A stretch of DNA of 64,000 nucleotides from Lycorma delicatula (GCF_047948215.1 NC_134455.1:152254575-152318574); one strand, 5' to 3'. Numbered from the stretch's first letter, positions 12,565-25,064 are shown. Program-made: numbers and translations. The notes: generated from the letters alone by a model not told the origin.

Positions 12565-14360
12565 AGGTGAAGGTCACATGACTTCATCTTGCCCCTCCAG
12601 CTGTATTCTGTAGTAGCATGGAGCACAAACAGCCAGTACATCACCACATCCGTCATTAACTACGCATCAGAAATATAACAAGCCCATACACAAATATAGT
12701 ATTTTTATAATATTTTCATTAGATAACTAAATCACCAAAATTGAAATCAAATTTTTCAATAACCCCACTTAGTATTTTACATACACAATAAGATTATCTC
12801 ATTCTAAAAAATTGTAAGTGTTTTCCCATATATTTCACAATCGAACTACTTCAATTTGTATTGTTACTGAGTAACAATCACATGCAGAGGCAAATCTTTT
12901 GTTAAATAAAAAATTGGTATAATTATCATTTATAATATTCAGGTTAATTATTATTTTATATAGTCTATGTTTACTACTTCAAGACGTTATATAAAGTTTG
13001 TCACTAAATAAGCAACTTTTCTTTTATAAAACAATTTCGACTAGTTCAAATTACAGTTTTATGATCTTTAATTGTGAAAGTCACGTTATTTTAATTAAGT
13101 TAAAATGGCAGCACAGTCCTCATCTTTAGAAACAAACTAAATAATGATTTACAGGGTAAATAATTATTTTAAAATACTTGTTCATAGCAAACCTAATGCT
13201 ACTATTATGGAGGTTTTTAATGCAATACAGGAAGTGATTGTAACCATGTGTACTACTGTATCAGTGCATAATGTACAAAATGTTTGTCATACAGGTAATG
13301 AAAATGCATCAGGCCCAAAGTGAATTATGCAAACGTTCTTTTGAACCGCTTCAGAAAAAAATTCCTCAAACAAAATGGGTAACCAATCTGGATGATTTTA
13401 ATAGATATAGTTCATTGTCATTCAAGAGTGTACAACATGCAGTAAAATTAGAGACATTTTGAAAAAAGAATAATTTTACCAGGAGTGCATACTCCACGTG
13501 GAATACACAATTTTCCATTGACGTGGAAAATTAAGACTCCACAAAAAAGGAGGAAATAGTTCATAGTTAGAAAATTAGAAAATACCACAGAATTCCCAAA
13601 TTATTGATAGTCTATTGTTAATGAACATAGAGAAAAATGCATAAGGTATGAGCTTAATGACATTGCAACAAAAATGGGACAAGAAGTTGTTTGACTACCG
13701 CCGTATCACTGCCAGTATAACCCAACCAAGCTAATTTGGGCGCAGACAAAAGGTGGGAGACAGCCAAAAACAGTACATTTAAACTAAATGATGTAAAAAC
13801 ATTATTGGAAGATGGCATTAACCGTGTAACAATATATCTGAATAATCTGTAATAATATATCTGAAGAAAATGCATTAAGACATGCAAAAGCCTTCAAGAA
13901 GACTTCCATACAGAAGGATTGCAGGACCACCATTTACAACACAATGTAGTGAATTTACAAGAAGATGAATGGATCATCAGATTTATCAGGTGATGATGAC
14001 TATAATTTATTTCAGGTGATATTGACTTTCAGATTATAAGTTATTTAGATTATGTGTAAAGTTTTACAAATTTTTCAGTTTTAAAGTCCATATTTAAATT
14101 TATCAATAACATTTCGAAATTTTTGAACATGTGGGAAAATTAAGGAAATATTTTATGTAAAATAAAAAGTTTCAGATGTGAAATAATAACTTATTTACAC
14201 CAGAGTAATGCAATAAATATCTTGCTAATATATATGAGTAGACGAAATGTTGGCCTGTAAAGAAAAAAGGAACAATTCAGTACTATATTATTAACATGGT
14301 GTAGGGGTAATGAGGAGAAACCTTAGGCAGTGGAAGGGGAAAGAGCGTGTGACCTTCACC
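12565..14360 (+). mobile_element. Dead DDE_3-type DNA transposon
   Basis: Contains a broken transposase: ENASGPKVNYANVLLNRF in one frame, then VHTPRGIHNFPLTWKIKTPQ, then at about 13690-13760 LPPYHCQYNPTKLIWAQTKG (usual LPPYHC.LNPIELIWA..K), then EDGINRVTI and NNISEENALRHAKAFKKTSI. The expected catalytic Glu of NPIE is Lys here and the codon before LPPYHC is TGA. Outside, GGTGAAGGTCACATG (from 12567) and, reversed, GGTGAAGGTCACACG (to about 14352) form an inverted pair that may be its termini. A related, also dead, copy is at 29.0-32.04 kb. Confidence 0.6.
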
Positions 14361-16441
14361 CACAAATATAATAGATACTCCCATTCTGCATGGATAATGA
14401 AGCCACAACAGTATTAACGGTGCTATTTTTTAACCTTTTTTATTTGCCAACTCTGATTGCTTGTTTATATAGAGCAGCTGCTGTATGGAAAATAAATATT
14501 CAATTACGTTTCCCCACACAAAAAAAAACTGTTAAAAGTTTTTTGTACTTTCCTTTTTTTATTATAAAAATACTTAGTAAAACACTAATTCTGTAATGCA
14601 AAAACTATTCCTAATTTCATAAATAAAAAAAACTCCATTACTTTGCACAGGAAAAAGTTAGGGATGTTACAGATATAGTGGAAGCATAATATTAGTCTAA
14701 TTTTTGAACTTCTCAACTGAATTGTTTTAAAAATTTATTAAAAAAACCCCTCCATTAAATGATATGGAGAACAATGTTTTAGAACGCACCAAAATTATCA
14801 ATGAAACATGTAAATAAACAAAAGTCAATGCTTAAAAAAGTAAACATAATCACAAAATTCTGATGTGAAATTTATTTTCAAAGACTTTAAAAGGAAATCT
14901 TTTAAAATAAAACTGTTGAATAAGTGCTCTAAAAGGGAAGTTAGAATGCGTAGCATTGTATAGAAACAAGTGTTGACAGTAACATGTATATTACGTATAA
15001 AATAGATCTGAGATAAAGATAAGGCTTGATCCCAATTAGGACAATGAAATGATTAAAAATCAATGCTAGCAACTATGTCACAACTGCGATGTTATCACTA
15101 TGTCCACAATTAATAACACCACAACAGCAAATATTTGCCCTTATTAGGATTAATCATTCACTATGCTTAACTTGCAAAAGGCATAGACATAATTGTAGCC
15201 TTTTCTTAGGAAGGACAAACAAATGATCAAACTTGGACTGAAGGTAATGAGGTTGAAACATTAAATAAGAAAGCATAATTTTTTTCATTCTATTACCGGG
15301 TTTGAAAATAGAGTTGAAATAGATGCAAAAATACTGGTTTGTAAATTATACTTATGAAGCAGGGTTCGGTTCTTGCTCTTAAAATAAAATAAATTTGAAA
15401 AGCCAAAAGTATCTTGTGCTGGTGAGAATGAGTTCAAAGAAAATGACATGAGGTATCTTTCATTTGATCAGAAAATTCACAAGTACAGAATAAGTGTCAA
15501 TCCCTAAAAAAATTCTAATGCGAGTATATTTTTACTAAAAAAAGTTAGATCTTGCAGTAGCAAGATCCACAAGTGACAGCTAAATTTAAAAATGGAGCAG
15601 CATAAAAATAAAAGTTATTTCAAAATAACTTTTCATAAGTAAAAAAAAAGAATCACATTACCTACTATATACATGCCATATTTTTAAATAGTTTACCAAA
15701 TTACTCAGCTTAGGCCAAAAGGTTTTTTAAATATAAAAACCTTAAATATAGGTTTTTTGTTTATTTATATTATGTTATAAAAAAACATAAATGTAACTCT
15801 ATTATCTCTAATTCTACTATAGCTTGTGTTAAAAATCCAAACCGACATATGTCTCCATTGTTTTGAATTATTGACAATATATTTTTATTAATAATTGGAA
15901 CAACTTAAAAAAATAGAACACACAAACTGTAGGATGCCATGTGGTCCTTAGATTATCTTTAGTCATGGTTCAAAGTTATCATTTACAATAAAAATTGTTT
16001 TTGTTAATGTAGTGTTTTTTTTTTTTTTTAAATTCTGATCATATGCTGATAGTTGTCAATATTACAGTTTGAAATTTTGGTCTTGAAAAACAAGTATGGC
16101 TGCAATAAACATGAAGTTTCTCAATATTTTGCTAGTCCTTAAGTTGTCGATTATTTGAGCCGATTCACTATTTTGAATATAATATACTCAAATTTAAATT
16201 TATAAACATATTTTTATAATTGTTTAACAATCTAACCAATACCTAAAAAAAAAACTGGAACCTTCAAACTTAAATATTGCAATATACAACTCCCAAAAAA
16301 CACCACATTTAAAAAACCAATTATAAATAAATGCAAATGTACATTACCAGTTTGTGAGTACAGCAAGATGCATGGGTGTCCATAAATCAGGCGCAATGAG
16401 AGTTACAGTAATATAATATTAGATTTGCATATTCATCTCAC
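14361..16441. other. Intron sequence, nothing recognised
   Basis: AT-rich; only small hairpins such as the perfect 8-bp one at 15548-15567. No coding signal. Confidence 0.4.
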
Positions 16442-16844
16442 CTGATAGTAATGATAGATTTAGTTCTGCTTTGGCTAAAATTCTTAATGATCGGCGAGGT
16501 GTGAACCCAGGCTCTGGAGTTCGTCGACGGGAATGTTTTGGGGTAACCAAACCATTACCAGATACCGTATCTTTACTTGGAGAACCGCACTGATCAACTG
16601 CTTGTGTAATCTCATCACCAAATGCAACTGCAGCAGTCTTAACAGGAGAGTCAGAAAGCACTAACTCATAACATTGTTTATCATCTTCGACAGAGAAAGT
16701 CGTGTTAAGGTCATCTTCATTATTAGAACTGATTTCAATACTATGTTTAAATAAGACTTTCTTTTTAATTTTTTCTCTGTTATCTGGTGACTGTTTCTTC
16801 AAAATACTCTTGTTAACAGTCTCTATATTAAATGATCTTTCAAC
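16442..16844 (-). CDS. mars: Mars/HURP exon g, PP1-docking and TP-site region
   Basis: A 403-nt exon with acceptor tgttgttgcag before 16844 (phase 0) and donor TTATCAG|GTGAGA after 16442 (phase 1). About 20 residues in it carries SILKK, then 14 residues later KVLF, in the order and approximate spacing of SILK plus RVxF docking motifs for protein phosphatase 1. Drosophila Mars is known to bind PP1. Further on are several SP/TP sites (KKQSPD, LSDSPVK, CGSPSK, VTPKHSRRRTPEPGFTPRRS), candidate CDK sites. Reading through the donor would add a short tail and stop at 16419, a possible alternative terminus; the next exon's perfect phase match makes splicing the better model. Confidence 0.82.
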
Positions 16845-18030
16845 CTGCAACAACACATTTTGATCAAAATAAGAAATACATTTTATTCATAAGTGTCAGC
16901 TGTAATCCTACATTTGCTATGCGTAAGTAAACCTCAGTTATTATAAGACTACATCACCAATAAAAATCTAACCACCACTTCCATGAAAGTTATATAAATG
17001 AGATCTTTACTGTACTTGATAATACATTACTACAACAAAGAAATATCTTGAAAAATTAATCAGCTTGTGACGAGAATGACCTGCCTCCTCACTCATAAGA
17101 GAAAGGCTTCTCCAACAAGTTATAGAATAAAATAAAATTTAATAACTACTAGTAATCAATTCTGTTTTCAAGGTGAGCAAATTCTACATCTTTTTGAAAA
17201 ATCTTAAGAAAGATCATACAAATTTGTAAATCGGAATATTTTTCAAACTGCAAAATAACAACATAATTCTAAGACATTAACTACTATGACAGTAGATTTC
17301 CTCTGCTACTCATTTTCCCAATCCTAATCCCTTCTAATTGTCAGTTCAGTGTGTGTAGGTTTAAAAAAAATTAATAAATTGCTTATAAATGTGAAGAATC
17401 CAACTAATCCTGTTTCAAACTACCTACTTTTACTAGGCAGTTAACATAAATACAGACTGTATAGATGTTGCTCTTATTCAGGAGCTGTACAAACAAAAGC
17501 AAAATTGGATTTTGTTCAAAACACATTTAATATTCATACATTAGTCATAGTTTCATCATAATTTTTAAGTTAATTTTTGAGAAATTTACTAATACACAAA
17601 TAGACTTTACTAATACGCAAACAAACTGCTTAAGAATTTTATTTTATTTCACACTGAATGGGGATTAAAATTGAATACTTTTATAATCTGTTTTATTACT
17701 AACATAATATTAATTAATAAATGGAATAGTACCAAAATATTAATAAATATATATAATATATAGTAATAAAAATATTACACACTATGAATTTTTTAAACCT
17801 AGTTGGTAATGTTGGTCAGTGATTCCATAGTATTTTAATTGAAAAAAATGTGTTTATATGCCACGGTACTACTATGAAATCTGTAGCAAGTGATTGTTTC
17901 ACTAGATCTCGGCAAACAAGGGAGCTACAAGTAACGTTTAGATGCACAACAGACATGAACTTAATTTGAGTTTCTTTCAAAGTCTCCTTATTACTCTACA
18001 CCATTCAGTGGCTTACTATTTCTACAAACA
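16845..18030. other. Intron sequence, nothing recognised
   Basis: AT-rich intron directly upstream (in transcript order) of the PP1-motif exon. No element was recognised. Confidence 0.4.
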
Positions 18031-18720
18031 TTTTTTGTAATCCTCTTTCTGAATGGCTACCAGCTGTGCTGTCAAGTTTATTATGTCCTCCATGTTGTCA
18101 AATCAGAACACTTACAGCAATATATGATCTCTTGCGAAAATCATGCAAACAAAGAAACTCTAGATAATGTTTACTGACAGCTTGCCCTATTGGTATGCAT
18201 ATATGATACAACTTCACAGAAGTAAAAAATGTCAACATCATCAGCATCACTTCCACTTCTCTCCAATCTTGGGGATAATGGGGATGACTGAACTTTGGTT
18301 TCTGGGTCACATTATATATCCAAGTCAGTAATATATCTTGAATTCCTAAGTCTGGGAAACTGTACACTTTCACCAATTATCACAATCTTAAGGAAGTTAG
18401 GTTCATTGTTGGCACAACCAAGGATATCCTGTGGAATAACAAAATATTTTTCCATTCAAGTGAAGCAGCTTTGGTGCAAACTTTGCAGCCACTCTATGTG
18501 CATACCAAAATCATCAATTACAGTCATCATGTTTATGAAACCAACACTAATCCCAATGTCATATGAAATTTTATGAATGGTTAGCAGAAAATTTTCCATT
18601 ATCAAACTGTGTATGTTACCACTGAAATTTGAATTCTGCCTAGTTGATGACCTACTGGTTATTCTCAATTTAAGTTAGCTATTTTGAAAACTCTTATAAC
18701 ACTTTTTTTAATTAATGTAA
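18030..18720 (-). pseudogene. Mos1-like mariner transposase remnant
   Basis: On the minus strand: IMENFLLTIHKISYDIGISV and DDFGMHIEWL (helix-turn-helix half; usual I.ENRRLTIHQISNEVGISVG and DLGMHRV), then CDPETKVQSS.LSPRLERSG (first catalytic region; usual YDPETKVQSSQWKSP.SPRPKK), then the FF....VVHH and GQ.VNKEYYLEVL equivalents. Frames shift near 18460 and 18300. Both the start and the region beyond D2 are missing. Confidence 0.7.
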
Positions 18721-19439
18721 TCAACATAGTTTCACTCCTGAAAGCCTGCCGGCCTAATTTTATGCTATTTTGCTTTGGATATCATCAAACATTTGCTGGA
18801 ACTTGATGAAGGATATACTAGCATATGTGCAGTTCTTAAACATGTTCTGTTATGAAAAAAATAAAAAAGTAACACGTTCCTATTATACTAACACATCCAA
18901 CAGCTGCTGGACTATTGACGTGTTATTAACTAACAGTTTTGAAGTAGATAATTACATAATTAATATTATGATTTAAAATATTTTTGATGATTAGATTTAT
19001 TATTATTATTTTCCAACATGACATCTATAAGTACATTTACCAACAAAAATTTAAACAACAACTGTTTTTTATTAAAACAAATTTCATAATGTTTCATCAA
19101 TTTTACATACTTGTTCTTTTCTGCAGTTCCATTTTCATTTTCAGAATCACTACTTTCATCAGTTTAATACATTTTCTGTTAATGAAGTTATTAATAGAAA
19201 ACATTAGTTACAATATTTTTTTCACTTGCCAAAGGCTTTTGAGTTTAAAATTTTTCCAAAAACTTATCCATTCATCTTTGTTAACTGCATAATAATTTTT
19301 TTTATAAATTGTTTTAAAAAGTTTTGGATATTATTAATTACATCTCTTTTACTATTTTCATCATCTCAACTGACTTTACATAAGGATATGGAGTCAAAAT
19401 AATAACAGTAAATCCTCATTTTCCAAACTATTTTGAAAA

Positions 19440-19890
19440 TGGTAATCTTTTTATTTCCTTGTACGAAGTAAAGGAACTATTGATCGTGAAAAATTTCAAT
19501 TTTACGATATCAACAGAAATATCCATTTTGACTAGTTTCAGTGGTGTGACGTCTGTACATATGTATCTCACATAACTCAAAAACAATTAGCCGTAGGATG
19601 TTGAAATTTTGGATTTAGGACTGTTTCTAACATCTAGTTGTGTAATTACCCTTTTGATTGCAATTGAATGGACCAAAAATGTCCAAAATCCCCAAAAATT
19701 TGGATTTTGAACTTTTTCTTAACTGCAGTAATAAACCCTTGTTAAGAGATTTCAATGACATATCATAAGTTATACTTATTTTCATTGGTTCCAGAGTTAT
19801 AACAGAATGAAATTTTAATTAATGAAATATTTGTATCTTACAAGGGAAGGCACATCAGTTCGAATCAGACTTCATCTCCTTTTTTTCTCT
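19440..19890. repeat. Possible dispersed non-coding repeat
   Basis: A stretch with a base composition and word use unlike its neighbours (CTTGTACGAAGTAAAGGAAC, AAACAATTAGCCGTAGGATG, TCTTACAAGGGAAGGCACAT). From memory it resembles a repeat dispersed in hemipteran genomes, but only one copy is present here, so the window cannot prove it. Confidence 0.3.
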
Positions 19891-19899
19891 TTTTTTTTA

Positions 19900-21285
19900 A
19901 TTTAAGTACATTGATTTATTAATAATTATTAACTGGTGAATGTAAAAAAAAATTTACAATAAATAATTATTCAATAACAATAAAAAAAAAAATAATATGA
20001 AAAAATCAGAAGTTATTAGTGAAATAAAATTTTATGTATTTTTAAAAATGTGTATATGTAATAGATCTGGTGAACCATCTAATTATTTAATATTAATTGA
20101 AAATTATAATTTAGAATCGTATTTTTCTTGATTTTCTACTTTAATTTCTATTTTATTTTATTTAATTATTGTGGAATTTCTGTTTAATTTTTATCTACAT
20201 TAAGTTAACTACAGAGCGACTGAAAAATAGATACTCATAAGAATAACATATACATGCCCGATCTTTAATAAATTGCAAAACATTTTTAGCTTATTACTCC
20301 TGTTAAATTAATAATTGTATAAATATTTGATGTTAATAAAAACGAATATTTCAGCAATTGTGTAACTGTCCACTTTATTATAGAATTGTAGGATCATATC
20401 AAACTTTTAAATGAAATAATTTTAAATGAAGTGTAGCAAAAAATGTTCATATGTAATTTAATAGGCGTACAAGGAAGTCATGCGGTGTCTATATCAGTGG
20501 TGACTATATCATTTTTTCATTAAATTGTTTTGTTATGATTTATACCATTTATGGTATACCATTATTATGGATTTCAACATTTTGGTATTTATTCCAAATC
20601 CCTTTTCATGTGACCATCCATTCCTTTATTCCTTTTTTGAAGCAAACGTTGATGCTTTACTCCTCAATCATTGGTACAGAATTTTATAAATTATTACCAT
20701 ATTTTAGTTGGTGGAAGATATTTTAGCAGCAAATGGCTGATTTTCTACCATGCCATAAGATGATTGATTTATATAATTATGGTAAACTCCTTGTAAAGTT
20801 CCACCAGCCTTCTATACCAGCCCATATCTCCACCATCATGAATAATAAATGTCCTTTATTCTTTCTGAATCATATTGATTATTTTAATTATAAGCACAAA
20901 GATAAAAGAGTTGGAAACATTTTTTATTTCAAAAATGTGAACTATCCTTCTCACTTCACACTTATCAAACTCATCCAATTCTGTTTTTCTTTTTTTATAA
21001 ACTGAAATAAATATGCCCCTTCATCAGCATCAATGTTTTTTTTCAAAAGTGTGGAACTGAATATCAAAGGAATGATATAATCAGTACTGTTTTCAATATT
21101 AATTCACTAATATGAGAAATAATTTCATCCCAAGGTCCCAGGTTCGAATTCTAGTCAGGTATGACATTCTTCATAAGCTGCAAAATTCCATTTCCATATC
21201 CCACAAGCAGAAGCTTCAAGCTTATATAGTGAGAACGTAAAAAATTTTAAAAATATGAGCTAAGTGAGAAAAATAAATACTGTAT
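19900..21285. other. Intron sequence, nothing recognised
   Basis: AT-rich with several homopolymer runs; the small ORFs at 20.5-21.0 kb have no family resemblance. Confidence 0.35.
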
Positions 21286-22284
21286 TGCTTTGAATTTAAG
21301 ATGCATTTTTTTTTTTTACAGATTAAAGGGTCAAATGTCAGGTGCGTCTTCAATTGTAGGTCTAATGCCATTTGACAAAAACGCATAGTTAATAGGTGTA
21401 AAGCTTAAGTTTTTGAATCCATATGTCTGTTCATCGTCAAATGAAGACCAAACAGGAAACATGAAAAAACATTTGTTATAGTGTATAGAATGTACACAAA
21501 TTTTAATAAAGATGACTCACCTCAACACAGCTTTATCGCTGTTGACATAATTTAGTGATGTCATCATTCTGGAATTTGTGCATATGATCTGTGCATGATT
21601 ACAACAAATGTTCTTTCATGTTTCCTGTCTAACCTCCATTCAATGTTGAACAGGTGTATGATATACTACTGTAGTAAATAGTCCATTTTTAGGATGGGCA
21701 AAATCGGACCATGGGGGTGGAATTGGGGGGTGGGGCTTTTAAAAAAAAAAACAAAACATCACTATAACTTTCTTATTAAGTAAAATATCGAATCCTTTTA
21801 AATTTCCTACTACTCTTTGGATAAGGGTCTAAAACTTATCTAAGTAAAGTTTTTTGATATCACCAACTATTGGCTCAGGAAGTGGAAAAAAAATGGGGTT
21901 TTGAAGACAAAAAAATATATCAAAACTCCCTTAAAAGGCATAGCATCAAATCAGTTTAAAGTGGTTATTAGTCCTCTAAACATTACCTAAAACTTTCGTC
22001 TGAAACAATTTTTGATATGACCAACCCTTACAGCAAGGGATGACTAAAATTTTGCTGGAATTGTAAGAAGATGTCATATGCTAAACATGTGAAACATTTT
22101 TTCATATGCAATCATTGTTGTATTGAGTAAATTGAAGTTTTTCTTAACTTTAAGGTGGAAATCATTTTTATCCCCTACTTAGCATTGGTGAACTCTATCT
22201 TCACCTTCCGGTGTGTCAAAAAGGATTTTTTCTTAACCATTCTGTTCTACCTAATTGCTGTATTCTTCTAACAATTTCATCATC

Positions 22285-22440
22285 ACAGAAAAGCGTTTCA
22301 CATGCGAAGCAGACTTTAAACGCAAGGTTATTTTATGCATTGAGATCGAAAATTGTGCCGCCGATAAACAGTTCTTGGTAAATGAAGCAAATGTGCATCA
22401 GTGGCACAGTATGAAACAAAGATTATTTGCATGTAAACCA
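22285..22440 (+). pseudogene. CENP-B/Brinker-like helix-turn-helix fragment
   Basis: About 50 residues resembling the DNA-binding N-terminus of pogo/CENP-B-like transposases (see the surrounding element). The expected continuation (RKAFRGP.....P..) is replaced after ACKPT by unrelated sequence. Confidence 0.6.
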
Positions 22441-22960
22441 ACTGTTACTGAATGGCTTCAATGGCACGTGGCACTTACAACAGCTCGTTGTAATTGCTAA
22501 CCTTATGGTAGCCCTGATAAGGGCTGTTGTCGTCAAATGGTTTCGATGGTTTGTAATTCATAACCTTGTGGTGGCCCTGAAAAGGGCCGTTTTTTTTGCA
22601 TTAGCTCTGAGAAGAGCTGTTGGATTTGGAAGCTGGTCTTCAGTAAAGTCAGGGAGTTGCAGCTCATCCATTGAAGTCCGACTGGGCTTTCCCTCAGTGG
22701 CAGTTGGGTCCCCACTACAGCATGGCAGTGGTAGCCCTCAGAGCCCCACAGTGTCGGTTCAGCACCAGTCGTTCTTTGCCAGTGTGGCCGTGGTGGTTCT
22801 CCCTGAGCAATCCCATGTTCAGCGCGTACATATACTGTGCACCAGCTCATATTGTTGCTCTTGTGTTCACCCACCGATATTAAATTAGGCATATATGTGG
22901 TAACAGACGAAGAAATCGTTTTTGGGACCAAAACACTGGGTGTTGGAATTACAACCACTG
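22440..22960. repeat. GC-richer insert with histone 3'-end-like duplications
   Basis: Clearly higher GC than the flanks. Two similar units, GTAATTGCTAACCTTATGGT and GTAATTCATAACCTTGTGGT, each lead into a stem-loop, so one unit looks like a duplicate of the other. The remainder (22620-22960) is open on both strands over long stretches (up to 153 codons) but resembles no protein known to me, so I do not call a gene. Confidence 0.45.
22510..22618 (-). promoter_or_regulatory. Three tandem histone-type 3' stem-loops
   Basis: Minus-strand 16-nt hairpins with 6-bp stems and 4-nt loops: AGCCCTTATCAGGGCT (22510-22525), GGCCCTTTTCAGGGCC (22573-22588) and AGCTCTTCTCAGAGCT (22603-22618). All three loops fit the metazoan histone-mRNA loop UHUH and the stems fit the GGYYYU/ARRRCC pattern except for A.T at the outermost pair in two. 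The first two are followed by ACCATAAGG and ACCACAAGG, like the ACCA that follows real histone stem-loops. In histone mRNA this hairpin binds SLBP and directs 3'-end cleavage. No histone ORF was found upstream on that strand. Confidence 0.6.
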
Positions 22961-23129
22961 GATACTGGGGTTAATTTAAAGATCATATACTGATATATAT
23001 ACAAAATACTTATATGACTTATCGTAATTTAAAATAGATAAGTTATACAGTATTTGAATACTTCTATTGGATACTTTAATTTTTTCCAGAAATATCTACA
23101 AAATTTAGGGTGCATATTAAATTTGAAAA

Positions 23130-25060
23130 ACTATATTATATTAAGATTTCATTAAATAAAAAATTGGAACTATTAGAAAGATTGAATAAAGGCAAATAGT
23201 GAAGAAAATTAAGATCGATTTTGCAGTCGGTTAAACAATGATTAAAGACTAGACAAAACTTACTATTATCACATATGTCCCTCAAATTATTCTCGGAGGT
23301 TCTTTTATATTCCTGTTGTAAGCAAAAGGAATCTAATTTGGAAATTTTGGATGCAATTCATCCAAGAGAGAAATGAAAGGATTCCTATTAGTAGTCTGAC
23401 AATAAGATAGAATGAATTGTCTTTAAATTGTACAGAGGTAGGTGTAAAAGCCTTACTGTTAGTTAAAAAGCTTCATAGGTTGGGTCCATGTGCTAGCTAT
23501 TTGTAATGAAATGTTATCAGGATACATCTGGAGGAGATTTATTTCCAGAAGATTTAAAAACAATACTAACACAAGAATGTCCACTGCAAACAGTAACAGA
23601 AGTTTTTTTATTGTTGTAAAGAAACATCTGAAATCATAAAAGTTATTCTTATCTCAATTAATGCTTCATCATTGTGTCAAGATCAACTTACAAACGGGAA
23701 AACACAACCAAACATGGTTAGTCCATCAGGGTGCCACGATTTGTTTGAATGTTTAAAATGGCAATAAACAAAAGAAAGGTTGATGAATATTGTGTTATTT
23801 TCTTTCGTAAGCTTGGAATGAAATACTCAGTTCAACGATTAAGCTTGGAAAAAATTTGGCCATAATTTGTTTTAGATGAAAACAGTTTTTAACACCAATT
23901 CAGACACTGCGTTGCTGCAACCAATGATATAATCTTAAAGGCTGTTACAGTGCTAGGCTCAGAAGACAATAACTGGTTTTTTTAGACGTCTTAAAATATT
24001 TAATCTTAAATAACAGAAAAATTTCAAAATTTCTAAAGATATTTTGGAAATATAAAATGAACATCAAAATAAATCTTTAGAAAATTATACTATATTGATT
24101 ATTTATAATTTTTAATAAAATTATACTGCAGACACTTTGAAAGTGTATCATAGTTGGAAGTTCATAATAATTAGAATATGTTATAAGTGTTTTATTCTTA
24201 CACTGTGGATAAAAAAAAGTAATTGTTTTTTGTTAATCTTAAAATCATGTCACTGAATTTTTTAATCAATATAGTACAATTTTCATACTTATTTAAAATC
24301 TTGTATAAATTACACCTTATGAAATTAAATTTGACATAGTACTAAAATAAAAACTAGCTGAAAGATTTAGACTCTAAATGTTACTGGTATTAATGTCTAA
24401 TATTTTTTATTTAACCATTAATAAAAGAATTAAAAATCTAAAACCAAAATTTATTTGTTGGTTTGGTTTAGTGGATATTTTTGCTTTTCTAAATTCTATA
24501 GGTCACAATAACACACAGTATACATTTATCACCATAGTTTTCCCGGAAGCTTATTGTCATCTTTTTGCTCAAGATAATCAAATAATCCTTCTGCATAATT
24601 TAAAGCAGTATATTGTGACTGATGGTCTCTTTTTGTCATAACATCTTCATCACTGGGTGTTTGTTCACTTGCCTTAAAAGTAAGTCATACAATTTCTTTG
24701 CTAACTAAATATTAGATGGTCAAATTTTCATCTTATTTAAACAATCACATCATTAACTTCATCTGTAATAGATTATTATAGATACAATTTTGCATAGAAT
24801 TTTTTAAGTTAAAAAAAGTTTTGTGCACAAATTCATCTATGTTTCTACACTCTGAATGTTAACTACTACATTGCATTCCAGTAAAATTTCCTGCTAAGAT
24901 TTGTGTAAAGTTAATCTTATATAGATTTGAAAGAGGTTTAAACTGATAAACAGTATTCAAAACTTTTAGGTCTTTCCAAACAAGTTGTAAATCATTTCTC
25001 ATTTAAATTTATTAAACATGTTTATTTCTTCATTAAATTGTTTTTAACTTTTATTAACAT
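23130..25060. other. Intron sequence, nothing recognised
   Basis: Mostly AT-rich. A few mixed-composition stretches (23.3-23.9 kb) look like eroded coding sequence, but I could not assign a family. Confidence 0.35.
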
Positions 25061-25064
25061 ATTG

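Larger units (their letters stand above)
21290..23127 (+). mobile_element. pogo/CENP-B-like DNA transposon, broken
   Basis: Imperfect terminal inverted repeats: TTTGAATTTAAGATGCA at 21290 and, reversed, TTCAAATTTAATATGCACCC ending at 23127. Inside, at 22285-22440, TCEADFKRKVILCIEIENCA then NEANVHQWHSMKQRLFACKP matches the N-terminal helix-turn-helix of CENP-B/Brinker-type transposon proteins (usual F K..VI..A...NN.AA...F.V.E.NVR.WR). The similarity stops at about 22440, where a GC-richer block with histone-type stem-loops begins. No DDE domain was recognised. Confidence 0.55.

Noticed and set aside
18295..18576. Plus-strand 93-codon ORF
   Set aside because: It is the antisense of a recognisable Mos1-like mariner remnant on the minus strand.
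18984..19292. 102-codon Phe/Ile-rich ORF resembling a membrane protein
   Set aside because: The composition is that of AT-rich DNA (TTT/ATT codons); no start context, splice signals or family resemblance.
22427..22958. Overlapping ORFs of 153 (plus) and 141 (minus) codons as genes
   Set aside because: They occupy both strands of the same GC-rich block, resemble no protein family I know, and run through the stem-loops; open frames are expected by composition.
22500..22960. A histone gene belonging to the stem-loops
   Set aside because: No H2A, H2B, H3, H4 or H1 motif can be read on the minus strand upstream of any of the three hairpins.
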